Shown here piece after piece: positions 1 through 8,635 of a stretch of 64,000 nucleotides of DNA. Position 1 is the stretch's first letter. Each line of letters begins with the position of its first letter. The notes below the pieces were generated by a model. It was not told where the DNA came from and did no database searches. It worked only from the letters and a program-made list of their open reading frames with translations. Where the stretch lies: NCBI RefSeq assembly GCF_947498345.1, contig NZ_CANMJY010000008.1, positions 124,001 through 188,000 on the forward strand. Direction: 5' to 3'. The position numbers were made by a program, and so were the translations under genes. The DNA is from an uncultured Winogradskyella sp. Lineage in GTDB: Bacteria; Bacteroidota; Bacteroidia; Flavobacteriales; Flavobacteriaceae.

Positions 1-47
1 CCAAAGTGTATGATCTAAGTCAAAAAATACGTGTTTTATATTTTTTT

Positions 48-1343
48 TCATTCAGCAGATTCCAGTATTAAATTAAACAGCGACCTATAGCCTTTCCATC
101 GGTCTAAATTACTAAACGTGTAGTTATGAAACACAGGAGTAAAAGTTCCATTAACAGCTTTTACTTCTTCAATAAGTTTTTCCAGATGTTCTTTTTTATC
201 TAGTTCTGATTGGTATTTCAACAATCCAAAATCTAAGCAGTGGTATGGATTAATTTGTAATGGAGTTTGTACTTCGTAATCCAGGTCATAAAACTGAAAT
301 GGTGTACAAGTCCCAGCTCTAAACCCTAGTGTATCTATATACCCCATTGTATAATCTTGATGAATTTCTAATTCAACCAAATTCCTATAAGATTGTGGTA
401 AATTCAACTTTGAAAATGAATGCCTGACAGCTTTTAATTCGCTATTGGTTATGGCTTCTAATTTAAGTTTTTCCTTCTTTAATATTGTAATATCTTCTAA
501 AGCAAAATACGAGGCTTTTATACCTACATTACAATAATCTGCCACGGATTTTATGAGCGATACAAATTCTTTTTTATTAGCGTTTATATTTTTATCGTAG
601 GTCGAATAATCACCTATTAAAAACAGCACCATAAATTTAAAATTGCTTTGTTTTTGTTTAGTTATTATCCATTTAAACGTATCATAAGGATCTCGTTTAA
701 AACCCATTAATACCAAGTAACGCTGATAAAGTTGTTTTAACCTAAATCTCCCTATATCGGACAATGTTCCCCCAATGGTACGCAATAAGCCTTTCTTTCT
801 AAAATAGAATGCCATTGGCACATCGATAACAGGTTGAATTTGATATTGTCTTTTGGAAAATCTAAAATCCGAAAAACGCTTTTGTAAAACTGCTTGTAGC
901 TTATACGCCCATATATCTATAATGGGTTGATTTAAAAACCGATGCCTATATGCCAAACTTTCCTTAGCCATAAATCTCCCATAATCATCTTTTACATGAG
1001 GTAAGTATTCTTCATAACGACTCAATAAATAAAATGAAGCCGCAAAAATATCAAATGGTAAGTCACTACGTTCTCCCGTTGCAAAAAATCCTTTTGTGTT
1101 TTCCCATTGTTGCACATTAATATCTATATCTGTTAAGCCTTGTTCAAATAATAATGTATGGCTTCTTACAAACAACTCATTGCTTAATGGTTGTTTAGTG
1201 TAAGACATCTTAAGGCTATTGTGTGCAATAAAATCTTCTATTTTAGACGTAAACTTCACCTCCAAACCTAATATACGCTTGCAAATATGCTTAAACGTAT
1301 ATTTTAAACGTGGCGTGATTTTATGAGTATATACTAATAGCAT
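48..1343 (-). CDS. polysaccharide deacetylase-like protein (DUF7033-type)
   Basis: About 431 residues beginning MLLVYTHKITPRL, the usual opening of a Flavobacteria family annotated as polysaccharide deacetylase with an N-terminal DUF7033 region. The NodB-like half runs from about residue 170 to the end (QPVIDVPMAF, then GFRAGTCTPF, then PVFHNYTF). A longer frame reaches 1385 but begins with TTG; the ATG at 1341-1343 matches the family start. No signal peptide is visible. Acidic and histidine positions typical of metal-dependent deacetylases are not clearly complete (PVIDVP has one Asp), so activity is uncertain. The family assignment is from memory of the sequence pattern. Confidence 0.75.
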   Translation of the reverse strand: MLLVYTHKITPRLKYTFKHICKRILGLEVKFTSKIEDFIAHNSLKMSYTKQPLSNELFVRSHTLLFEQGLTDIDINVQQWENTKGFFATGERSDLPFDIFAASFYLLSRYEEYLPHVKDDYGRFMAKESLAYRHRFLNQPIIDIWAYKLQAVLQKRFSDFRFSKRQYQIQPVIDVPMAFYFRKKGLLRTIGGTLSDIGRFRLKQLYQRYLVLMGFKRDPYDTFKWIITKQKQSNFKFMVLFLIGDYSTYDKNINANKKEFVSLIKSVADYCNVGIKASYFALEDITILKKEKLKLEAITNSELKAVRHSFSKLNLPQSYRNLVELEIHQDYTMGYIDTLGFRAGTCTPFQFYDLDYEVQTPLQINPYHCLDFGLLKYQSELDKKEHLEKLIEEVKAVNGTFTPVFHNYTFSNLDRWKGYRSLFNLILESAE

Positions 1344-1462
1344 AAGTTGAAGCAGATTCCAAAAACTAAAAATAACAAATTCCAATGTTAATAATTCAAA
1401 ACTATGGCCTATTCTCTATAATTAATTTTTTCAGAATTTAATATTTGAAAATAGCTATATCT

Positions 1463-2161
1463 TCACAGAAGATTTTGGTCTGCAAAACTAAAGTACGCTT
1501 CCTCTGTTAAAATAAGATGGTCTAATACTTTAATGTCTAAACTTTCAGCTGCTGTTTTTAACTTCTGCGTAATATCTTTGTCAGCCTGACTAGGTTTTAA
1601 AGTTCCTGAAGGATGATTATGGCACATAATTAAAGCAGTAGCACCAACTTCTAAGGCATTCTTTAATACCAAACGCACATCAACTAATGTACCTGTTATA
1701 CCACCTTTGCTTAATTGCCCTTTATGAATAACTTTGTTTGAATTGTTGAGATAAAGAATCCAAAATTCCTCATGCGGTAATTCCCCTAAAATGGGTTGCA
1801 TTATCTTATAAACTGAATAACTAGACTCAATCTTGCTTAATTGCAAATTATCTTCTAGGCGCCTTCGCCTTCCTAGCTCTAAAGCTGCTACAATAGTAAT
1901 TGCTTTAGCCTCACCAATACCCTTAAACTCCATAAGTTGATTGATAGAACGTTTTCCTAAGGCATTTAAATTATTAGTAACACTACCCAAAATCCGCTTA
2001 CATAAATCCACGGCACTTTCATCTCTGTTACCAGAACCAATTAAAATCGCAACAAGTTCTGCATCGCTGAGTATAGCTTTACCTTTGTCTCGTAACTTTT
2101 CTCTTGGCTGATCATCTTGTGACCAATTCTTAATTGAGAACGAAGTTGATTTTTCTGACAT
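1463..2161 (-). CDS. radC: RadC family JAB/MPN-domain protein
   Basis: 232 residues, the normal RadC length. The N-terminal half has the RPREKL-type opening and a helix-hairpin-helix stretch (LMEFKGIGEAKA, about residues 76-87). The C-terminal half carries the JAMM metal-binding signature CHNHPSGTLKPSQAD near residue 180. Historically called a DNA repair protein; the true role of chromosomal RadC is unsettled, and the motif predicts a metal-dependent hydrolase fold. ATG start. It is followed by the deacetylase-like gene on the same strand with a gap of about 120 bases. Confidence 0.95.
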   Translation of the reverse strand: MSEKSTSFSIKNWSQDDQPREKLRDKGKAILSDAELVAILIGSGNRDESAVDLCKRILGSVTNNLNALGKRSINQLMEFKGIGEAKAITIVAALELGRRRRLEDNLQLSKIESSYSVYKIMQPILGELPHEEFWILYLNNSNKVIHKGQLSKGGITGTLVDVRLVLKNALEVGATALIMCHNHPSGTLKPSQADKDITQKLKTAAESLDIKVLDHLILTEEAYFSFADQNLL

Positions 2162-2297
2162 GATTTAAAGATAAAAAATTGTAAATTTATAGCTACAAAT
2201 AAGTCTATTATTTTTTTGAGTAAAAACAGAAGTTAAAGCTAGTTTAGAGCTAACAACTAATTGTAATTAACTCGGGTAAAACAATAAAACCTAACAA

Positions 2298-2741
2298 ATG
2301 AAGTCATTTTTTGAAGATGGAGTCTATGACGAAATTACATCGCGTCTTAGCAAATTAAATAACGATACCTCAGCAATTTGGGGCAAAATGAATGTTGGAC
2401 AAATGTTACATCACTGTCAAATGCCATTGAATATAATTTTAGAAAAGGAAGATTATGGTGTAAAACCAAACTGGCTTATTAACCTATTGTTTAAAAAATC
2501 GATGTATAGTGATAAACTCTGGAAAAAGAATTTACCAACTGCCAAAGGATTTGCCATAAAAGATGAAAAGGATTTTGAAACTGAAAAGAAAGCTATTACC
2601 GCTCTTATTGATGAATTAAACACACAGCGCAAGCGTAACGATTGGCAACCACATCCTGCGTTTGGAAAACTCACTAAAGAACAATGGGGGAAAATGCAGT
2701 ATAAGCACTTAGATCATCATTTTAGACAGTTTGGTGTTTAA
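2298..2741 (+). CDS. DUF1569 / DinB-like small protein
   Basis: 147 residues. The sequence W-G-K-M-N-V-G-Q-M-L-H-H-C near residue 28 and the HLDHHFRQFG end match the DUF1569 branch of the DinB/YfiT four-helix superfamily, in which three histidines usually bind a metal. Candidate ligands are His38 or His39 in the first motif and the C-terminal HHxHH-like cluster (KHLDHHFRQF). No signal peptide, so cytoplasmic. The substrate is unknown; some superfamily members are thiol-dependent transferases. It stands 136 bases from the divergent radC. Confidence 0.8.
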   Translation: MKSFFEDGVYDEITSRLSKLNNDTSAIWGKMNVGQMLHHCQMPLNIILEKEDYGVKPNWLINLLFKKSMYSDKLWKKNLPTAKGFAIKDEKDFETEKKAITALIDELNTQRKRNDWQPHPAFGKLTKEQWGKMQYKHLDHHFRQFGV

Positions 2742-2816
2742 TTCGTGGCTATTTCCATTGAAGAATGGTAAATTATGTTTTCATTAAACACCTGTTAATA
2801 ATAATCATTCATTAGC

Positions 2817-3407
2817 ATGAACTATCCTCCAAAACATCATCAAGACGACGATAGAAATCACATGGTTGAAGTTATTAAAACTTACCCTTTGGCTACCATT
2901 ATATCAGTGAAAGCTAATGAACCATTGATTACACATTTACCATTAATTTACGACAATGAAAAACTTATAGGTCATATAGATATTTTCAATCCTCAAGCTG
3001 CACTTCTTAAAGACAATAATGCCGTTAGCATTATTTTTGGTGGACCACAATGTTATATTTCGCCTACAATATATTCGACCACGCAATTACCTACCTGGAA
3101 TTATATTAAGGTACATTTAAAAGGAACTGTAAAAGCCATTAAAAGTAAAATAGCATTAAAACAATCCTTGATTACTATGACCGAATTTTTAGAAGCGCCA
3201 GATCATAAATATGTTTTAGAACCTGATAATCCTCGTTTAGATAAAAACCTCAACTACATTGAAATGTTTGAAATTTCTATTACCAATTGGGAAGGAAAGT
3301 TTAAACTCTCACAAGATAAAAAACCTAGTGACACAAAAGCTGCTCGTGAAGAATTGTTAAGAGCCAGCCAGGACAGTATTAGGGAATTTTTAGATAACGT
3401 ATTTTAA
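2817..3407 (+). CDS. PaiB-type FMN-binding protein
   Basis: 196 residues matching the PaiB family (FMN-binding negative transcriptional regulator) over its full length: MNYPPKHHQDDD opening, THLPLIYD, GHIDIFNPQA, then ISPTIYSTTQLPTWNY, which corresponds to the family's conserved YISPSWY..VPTWNY block. The fold is a split-barrel flavin-binding domain. Whether it regulates transcription here cannot be told from sequence. It lies 75 bases after the DUF1569 gene and 12 bases before the methyltransferase-like gene, so the last two may be co-transcribed. Confidence 0.85.
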   Translation: MNYPPKHHQDDDRNHMVEVIKTYPLATIISVKANEPLITHLPLIYDNEKLIGHIDIFNPQAALLKDNNAVSIIFGGPQCYISPTIYSTTQLPTWNYIKVHLKGTVKAIKSKIALKQSLITMTEFLEAPDHKYVLEPDNPRLDKNLNYIEMFEISITNWEGKFKLSQDKKPSDTKAAREELLRASQDSIREFLDNVF

Positions 3408-3419
3408 ATAACAACCGTT

Positions 3420-4220
3420 ATGAAAAGGATACAACTTTTTGAATTTGAAGATTTCAGTTGGTTTCCAAGTGCTATTAGAACTGGTATGACTAACTTATTA
3501 GTGGTGTTGCAGAAAATGATGGGAACATCAAATATTATTGCTACACTTATATTGACTACTAAACAACAACATAACTTTTCTAAAATCATTGATTTGGGTT
3601 CTGGTTCTGGAGGGATAATGTTAGATGTTATAAAGCAACTTAATAAAAACAAAACAGAATCTTTAGAACTGGTCTTAACGGATTTACACCCTAACCCTAA
3701 ATTAGTAGAACGAATAAACTCGAGTAAAGCTGATACTATTACCTATAATAAAATTTCAGTTGATGCTACTAACTTAAGTGATTTGCCAACGGGTTTAAAA
3801 ACTATGATAAATAGCTTTCATCACATGCCACCAAACATTGCCAAAGGCATTTTAAAATCGGCTCAAGACAATAAGCAACCCTTATTAATTTATGAGATAG
3901 GCGAAAACACTATACCAACACTTCTATGGTGGATATTACTTCCATTATCATTGGTTATACTATTTGTTATGGCATTATTAATGACACCTTTTGTAAAACC
4001 TTTAAGTTGGAAACAATTAGTTTTCACATACCTTATCCCTATTATTCCGTTATGTTATGCATGGGATGGACAAGCATCCATTATGAGAATCTATACATTC
4101 AAAGACATAGAGCACCTCATAAGAGACTTTAAAAATGAAACCTATAATTGGGAAATAGCCAAAGCAAAAAAAGCAAATGGCAAAAAAGCGGGTTATTATA
4201 TTTTAGGATTGCCTCAATAG
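3420..4220 (+). CDS. SAM-dependent methyltransferase-like protein with an internal membrane segment
   Basis: 266 residues. A glycine-rich SAM motif (IIDLGSGSGGIMLDV, about residues 57-71) and an acidic motif II (LVLTDLHPNP) place the first half in the class I methyltransferase fold. Unusually, about residues 160-215 hold two hydrophobic stretches (LLWWILLPLSLVILFVMALL and LVFTYLIPIIPLCYAW) that look like membrane helices inserted before the final strands. The substrate is unknown; a lipid or membrane-bound compound would fit. Twelve bases downstream of the PaiB-like gene, likely the same transcript. Confidence 0.7.
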   Translation: MKRIQLFEFEDFSWFPSAIRTGMTNLLVVLQKMMGTSNIIATLILTTKQQHNFSKIIDLGSGSGGIMLDVIKQLNKNKTESLELVLTDLHPNPKLVERINSSKADTITYNKISVDATNLSDLPTGLKTMINSFHHMPPNIAKGILKSAQDNKQPLLIYEIGENTIPTLLWWILLPLSLVILFVMALLMTPFVKPLSWKQLVFTYLIPIIPLCYAWDGQASIMRIYTFKDIEHLIRDFKNETYNWEIAKAKKANGKKAGYYILGLPQ

Positions 4221-4246
4221 TATAACACTAATGCTTTTTTATAGAA

Positions 4247-4885
4247 TTAATTTATGTTATAAGAGTCTAATCGCCTAATAATAGATGGTATGTCTTGTGA
4301 AACAAAAGAAGATGTATCATAAATAAGTCCATAACCGTCTGCATAATAAAAATGATCTAGTCCTGGTAATTGCTCATCCAAAGATGAAATGGCATAACGT
4401 TGTGAGTATGTACTAATAAATGTACCTGCCTCAACTGTAATTTCATTATCTAATGCAATGAGTTGATCATAGATTGTTCCCCAACCAAGGTCATTCATAA
4501 CTCTAGCAGAAAAATCATTATTGGCATATTTAATACTACTATCATCTCTAATTAAATAACCCAGAGAATCCCTTAACAATTCAAAATGTTCTCCATTAGG
4601 ATTGCAAAAGGCAATGCCCGCTTCATTTCCCGTTGTCCATCGTCTAAACTTATAAAACGTATTACCATTAATTATTTCTGTACCAACGATACTTACAGAA
4701 TCAATAACACCAGTATCGTCGTAACTTTGCGTAGCACTATTATACCTGTAGTTTTTGTAAACCCATTGATTACCTAAAGTAAGTGCATAAAAATTGGAGT
4801 CTTGGTTTTGTGGATTGTCATCGTTATCGGAAGCACAAGAGGGTGAAAAAAATGCAATAAGGCAAACATAAATAATTCGTTTCAT
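4247..4885 (-). CDS. predicted lipoprotein, function unknown
   Basis: 212 residues. The N-terminus MKRIIYVCLIAFFSPSCASDNDD is a lipoprotein-type signal with a cysteine after a short hydrophobic stretch, followed by an Asp/Asn-rich linker typical of Bacteroidota surface lipoproteins. The body (LTLGNQWVYKNYRYN, VGTEIINGNTFYKFR) resembles the small beta-rich lipoproteins with an LGNxWxY motif common in this family, for which I know no function. Convergent with the upstream methyltransferase gene, 26 bases apart. Confidence 0.7.
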   Translation of the reverse strand: MKRIIYVCLIAFFSPSCASDNDDNPQNQDSNFYALTLGNQWVYKNYRYNSATQSYDDTGVIDSVSIVGTEIINGNTFYKFRRWTTGNEAGIAFCNPNGEHFELLRDSLGYLIRDDSSIKYANNDFSARVMNDLGWGTIYDQLIALDNEITVEAGTFISTYSQRYAISSLDEQLPGLDHFYYADGYGLIYDTSSFVSQDIPSIIRRLDSYNIN

Positions 4886-4997
4886 GATTATTGAGATTGA
4901 TTAATTTGAAACGTAATTATGCTTTATACCTATAAATAAGATTGGTTGGTTAAATAACTAACGTTGTAATTTTTAATTTATTATAGCATTTGACTTT

Positions 4998-5348
4998 ATG
5001 AAAAAATTAAACGAAATTCGGTATCAATTTTTAAAAACACAACCTTCCTGCTATTGTATGAAAGTAATAAACCACGAAACTGGATTTTGGTTTTTGTTAC
5101 AAGAACATCATAACTACTATCTTGATGTAAACTGTAATTATTCTTTTGTAGGATTTAATAGAACAATAAAACTAAATGAAATAGAATTAGAAAAATTTAA
5201 AATTAATGGATTAGAATATATAAATGAACTGGCAAAGGAAGTTCAATATCATGCTATGACTAAATATAGCAGAAGGCATATTACAGGTAAAAACAGCAAA
5301 TCAATTCATAGAGCCATAATAATTTATAATGAACAAAACACCTTGTAA
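4998..5348 (+). CDS. hypothetical protein
   Basis: 116 residues, not recognised. It has no signal peptide or membrane helix. It is rich in Asn, Tyr and His (HHNYYLDVNCNYS) and ends NEQNTL. Its last 20 bases overlap the first ATG of the PLP enzyme gene in another frame, suggesting translational coupling if that start is used. Cytoplasmic location is inferred only from lack of targeting signals. Confidence 0.55.
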   Translation: MKKLNEIRYQFLKTQPSCYCMKVINHETGFWFLLQEHHNYYLDVNCNYSFVGFNRTIKLNEIELEKFKINGLEYINELAKEVQYHAMTKYSRRHITGKNSKSIHRAIIIYNEQNTL

Positions 5349-7275
5349 GATTTCAGATAAAAAGTCAACTAACGTATCTTTACCATCCATAAATATGGAA
5401 TGTATGCAAGACACAAAAATCCTTAATTATATAAAAGCCGTATTAGAAAATATGCCAAGTGATTGGCTCAATTTAACAACACATCGGCTGGATATTTACA
5501 ATGAAACATTAGCAAAAACAGAATTCATAGACCAATTTGAATCTCTGTTTAAAAGCAACAGCTTTGAGGCCTTGATACTTGCTAAATTACCCACAGCCTA
5601 TGACTATATTCGCTTGGGTCATCCTTTGTCTTGTGTTTTAGAATGGACAATTGCCAAGTTGCAACACCAAAAATCAGAACATGTAATTGGTTTTTCGTCA
5701 CAAACAATCCCTGTTTTGGCAATTCTTAGAAAAAATTTACTCGATAATAAAAACACTCAAATTCTTTACACAGACAAACTAACTGAATGCTTTGATACTG
5801 AGCTGATAAAGCGTGTTTATGGTTATAATTTTGAATTAAAACAAGTTGAAAATATTGACGCAATCACACAATTTGATGGCAGCAATGTCTTTATTTCAGA
5901 GCAAAATAAGGTTGAAGCTGTAAGTCTAAATCCGCATATTGATTTTTACGTGAATTTATATTCAGACTTAGGAAGTATTTTAGTTATAAATGGTGAAGAT
6001 AACACAGATTACATATCGGACATACAGCATGTGAGACGACGAGAAACCATAGCTATGACACCTACAAATTGTGTAATTGCTTTAAAAGCGTTAACTGATC
6101 AAACTTCAATTATTACGCAAAACCTTAGTATTGAAGATCATAAAACCAGCGTATTACATTCCATAAAAACCATTACGAATTCATCATCTAAAGCAATCGT
6201 TGGCTCCAGTGGACTCTCGGTTCAGTATGCCATTATGATGGGACTTATTGATGAGGCCTTAAAACAACATCAAGGAAAAGCTATTAAATTTATTGTACCT
6301 ACTAACTGTTATGGAGGTACTAATGATCAAGCAAGACGTGTTGCTGTTTGCTTAAACCATGTTGAAGTTGTGGATTTAGAAGTCGACGGTGATAATGATA
6401 TGGTGCAAAGTTTAGAAAACGTTTTAAGTAAAATTGCAATCGAAGACGCTGTACCCTATATCATTGCCGAAATCCCAACAAATCCTCGTGTAGAAGTCCC
6501 GGACTTAGAGCAATTAAAGGCAGTTTTAACCAAAGTTAGACAAACACCAAAAGGTGAAATCGCTACTGCACCAGTTTTTATTTTAGACCAAACGTTTTGT
6601 CCTAACCTTAACTTTTTAGGAGACAATGAAACCCTTTCAACAGTAAAGACTATTGCTTATGTTAGCGGTTCTAAGTTTCCTAGTGGCGGAAAATGTACTG
6701 CAGGTTATTGTGTAGCGAACAAAAAAGCAGAAGCTTTAATGCACAGCATAAAGCAGCATCTTAATGTATGCGATAACGAAGCCACAGATTTGCAGTATAA
6801 AATCTTAGCAGAACAACTGCCATCCATGTTGCAACGTATTAGCAACGCCTATACCAATACACGTGAGTTTGTAACTTTCATACAAGATATCTTGCCTGAT
6901 GCCAAAATTAATTTTGTATCAGAAGCACTAGCTGCCCAAGGATTTACACCTTCTGTTTTTTCACTAGACCTTCCAACGCAAGGTGATACAGCAGAAGAAA
7001 AGGAAACCTATAAACGTGAGTTAAATCATAAGCTTATTAGTCTTATGATTAATAAAATCCCCAATGAAAGCAAGTATTGTGTAAGCTATGGGCAATTAAA
7101 AGGTTGCTATTGGACCATACCTGCAACCTCAACACAAGGCACAACGAAAGAAAGTGATAAAGATTATATTGCAAGAGTAGCTGTATCTCCAGATTTAGAT
7201 TTAGAAAAACATAAAGAGGTGTTTAAAGCCTTTGTTGAAAATATTCAGATGAATAATCAGATATCAATTCAATAA
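5329..7275 (+). CDS. PLP-dependent Cys/Met-metabolism family enzyme with long N-terminal region
   Basis: 648 residues. The second half (from about residue 280) matches the cystathionine gamma-synthase/lyase family: TNCYGGTNDQARR (the YGGT block), FILDQTFCPNLNF (the VDNTF.SP-like Asp that contacts the PLP nitrogen) and YVSGSKFPSGGKCTAGY, whose Lys449 is the probable Schiff-base lysine. The first 270 residues are an extra region I do not recognise. The family usually has about 400 residues. The reaction is unknown; C-S bond chemistry is the family default. The ATG at 5329 overlaps the preceding gene; an alternative ATG at 5395 would remove the overlap. It overlaps the convergent TlpA-type gene by 12 bases. 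Confidence 0.75.
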   Translation: MNKTPCKISDKKSTNVSLPSINMECMQDTKILNYIKAVLENMPSDWLNLTTHRLDIYNETLAKTEFIDQFESLFKSNSFEALILAKLPTAYDYIRLGHPLSCVLEWTIAKLQHQKSEHVIGFSSQTIPVLAILRKNLLDNKNTQILYTDKLTECFDTELIKRVYGYNFELKQVENIDAITQFDGSNVFISEQNKVEAVSLNPHIDFYVNLYSDLGSILVINGEDNTDYISDIQHVRRRETIAMTPTNCVIALKALTDQTSIITQNLSIEDHKTSVLHSIKTITNSSSKAIVGSSGLSVQYAIMMGLIDEALKQHQGKAIKFIVPTNCYGGTNDQARRVAVCLNHVEVVDLEVDGDNDMVQSLENVLSKIAIEDAVPYIIAEIPTNPRVEVPDLEQLKAVLTKVRQTPKGEIATAPVFILDQTFCPNLNFLGDNETLSTVKTIAYVSGSKFPSGGKCTAGYCVANKKAEALMHSIKQHLNVCDNEATDLQYKILAEQLPSMLQRISNAYTNTREFVTFIQDILPDAKINFVSEALAAQGFTPSVFSLDLPTQGDTAEEKETYKRELNHKLISLMINKIPNESKYCVSYGQLKGCYWTIPATSTQGTTKESDKDYIARVAVSPDLDLEKHKEVFKAFVENIQMNNQISIQ

Positions 7276-8616
7276 TTCATCAAGTAGCACTCTTGTCTTT
7301 TCAAAAGAAGGTCTTGGTGCTTCAGAATCAATTATTTTCCCTTCTGGATCTATTAAAATAAATCGTGGAATAGAATTTACCGCATAAGCATTCATAAAAT
7401 CACTATCAAATGATTTGTCTGCAAAAAGCTGAATACCGCCAAGTTGCTTATCTATTATAAATTGCTTCCAGGTATCTTTCACCTTTTCTTTATCTACCGA
7501 AATACTCACAAAAACTATATTTTTATTATGATAACGCTCTTCAAGTACTCTTAAATAAGGTACTTGTTTAATACACGGACTACACCAAGTTGCCCAAACA
7601 TCAATATAAACATACTTACCTTTTAAATCTTCCAAGCTAATGATTTTGCCATCCACAGACTCATAACTAAATACTGGAGAAGTATCTCCTTTTGCCAAGC
7701 CCTATGACTTCATTACCTCATTGTATTGCTTTTCTGCAGCCTCAATAAAAGGTTGATGAGTCGTAACCATCTTTATTAGGTCGAGATAGTCTTTAGCGCG
7801 CTCTTTATTTGATGAAATTTTTGAGTAAAATCCATTTACTAAAGTGATAGCAGTATCTCGTAAAGGAACCTCACGCAATACATTTAACATTTCATCTGCA
7901 TTTGGTGCTGCCTCAATTTTTTTACTCCAAATTGAATTCACCAAATAGCGATAGTAAGGTTGTTTTTTATAATCATCTTCTTTGTTCAATTTAACTTTAT
8001 CAAGTGGCTTATAAAAGTCTAACGAAGGTGATATTTCATCACCTAAATAAAATTTGTAACTGTTGGCATAATTTTGAATACTTAGTAAACGCTGATACTC
8101 TATAGATTTCCTTTCAGCTACTTTAAAAAAGTCTTCAGTAGTGGATTGCTCTAATTTCTTGAGATGAACCTGTTTTAGGTTTTCAATATTCTTTAAATAC
8201 GTTGATTCATCAACTTTATAAAAAGCTTCTAAATCCTTGGTGAGTTCTTCATCAATAGCTGATTTTTTAGCGAGATAATTATTTCGCGCTGCACCTTTAC
8301 CTTCAAACACAAGTGTTTCATCAAAATGCTCAGCATCAAAACTTATATACAATTCATCTTTTGGATATAGATATATATAAGCCGTATTACGACCATAAGT
8401 CAAAAAATAAAAGCCCTCTTCTATTTTAGTAGATAGTTTGAAATCTCCGTCATCATCTAGGTCAGCTGAAGTTACTTCTTTATAATCGAAAAAAGTAATC
8501 TTAATTGAAGTGGCTGAAGGATTACTGACTTTGCCAGAAACTATAACTTTACCTGATTTAGCAAATACAGAAATACTAAAGAATAGAATAGAAAGTGTAA
8601 CAATAGTTTTGTACAT
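7264..8616 (-). pseudogene. TlpA-type thioredoxin-fold protein interrupted by an in-frame TAG
   Basis: Two frame-sharing open stretches are separated by one TAG at 7702-7704. The first (8616-7702, 304 residues) has a signal peptide (MYKTIVTLSILFFSISVFAKS) and the DUF4369-like and helical region that precedes the thioredoxin domain in Bacteroidota TlpA-type proteins. The second (7701-7264, about 145 residues) begins GLAKGDTSPVF and carries WATWCSPC and a cis-proline (VNSIPRF). Joined, they give about 450 residues, the normal size of an exported disulfide reductase. The second piece has no ATG (only a TTG, two codons after the stop) and no signal peptide, so it would be mislocalised if made alone. 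I call it a nonsense-interrupted gene; readthrough or an assembly error are alternatives. Confidence 0.75.
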
Positions 8617-8635
8617 ATTTTTAATTTAAAGATTA

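Noticed and set aside
2269..2292. Possible third ECF-type promoter (CGGGTAAAACAATAAAAC)
   Set aside because: The first box reads GGGTAAAA, not GGGTAACA, and the spacing to any GAACA-type box does not fit.
7264..7698. Independent small thioredoxin gene starting at TTG
   Set aside because: It has no signal peptide or good start, and it is in frame with the exported N-terminal part across a single TAG.
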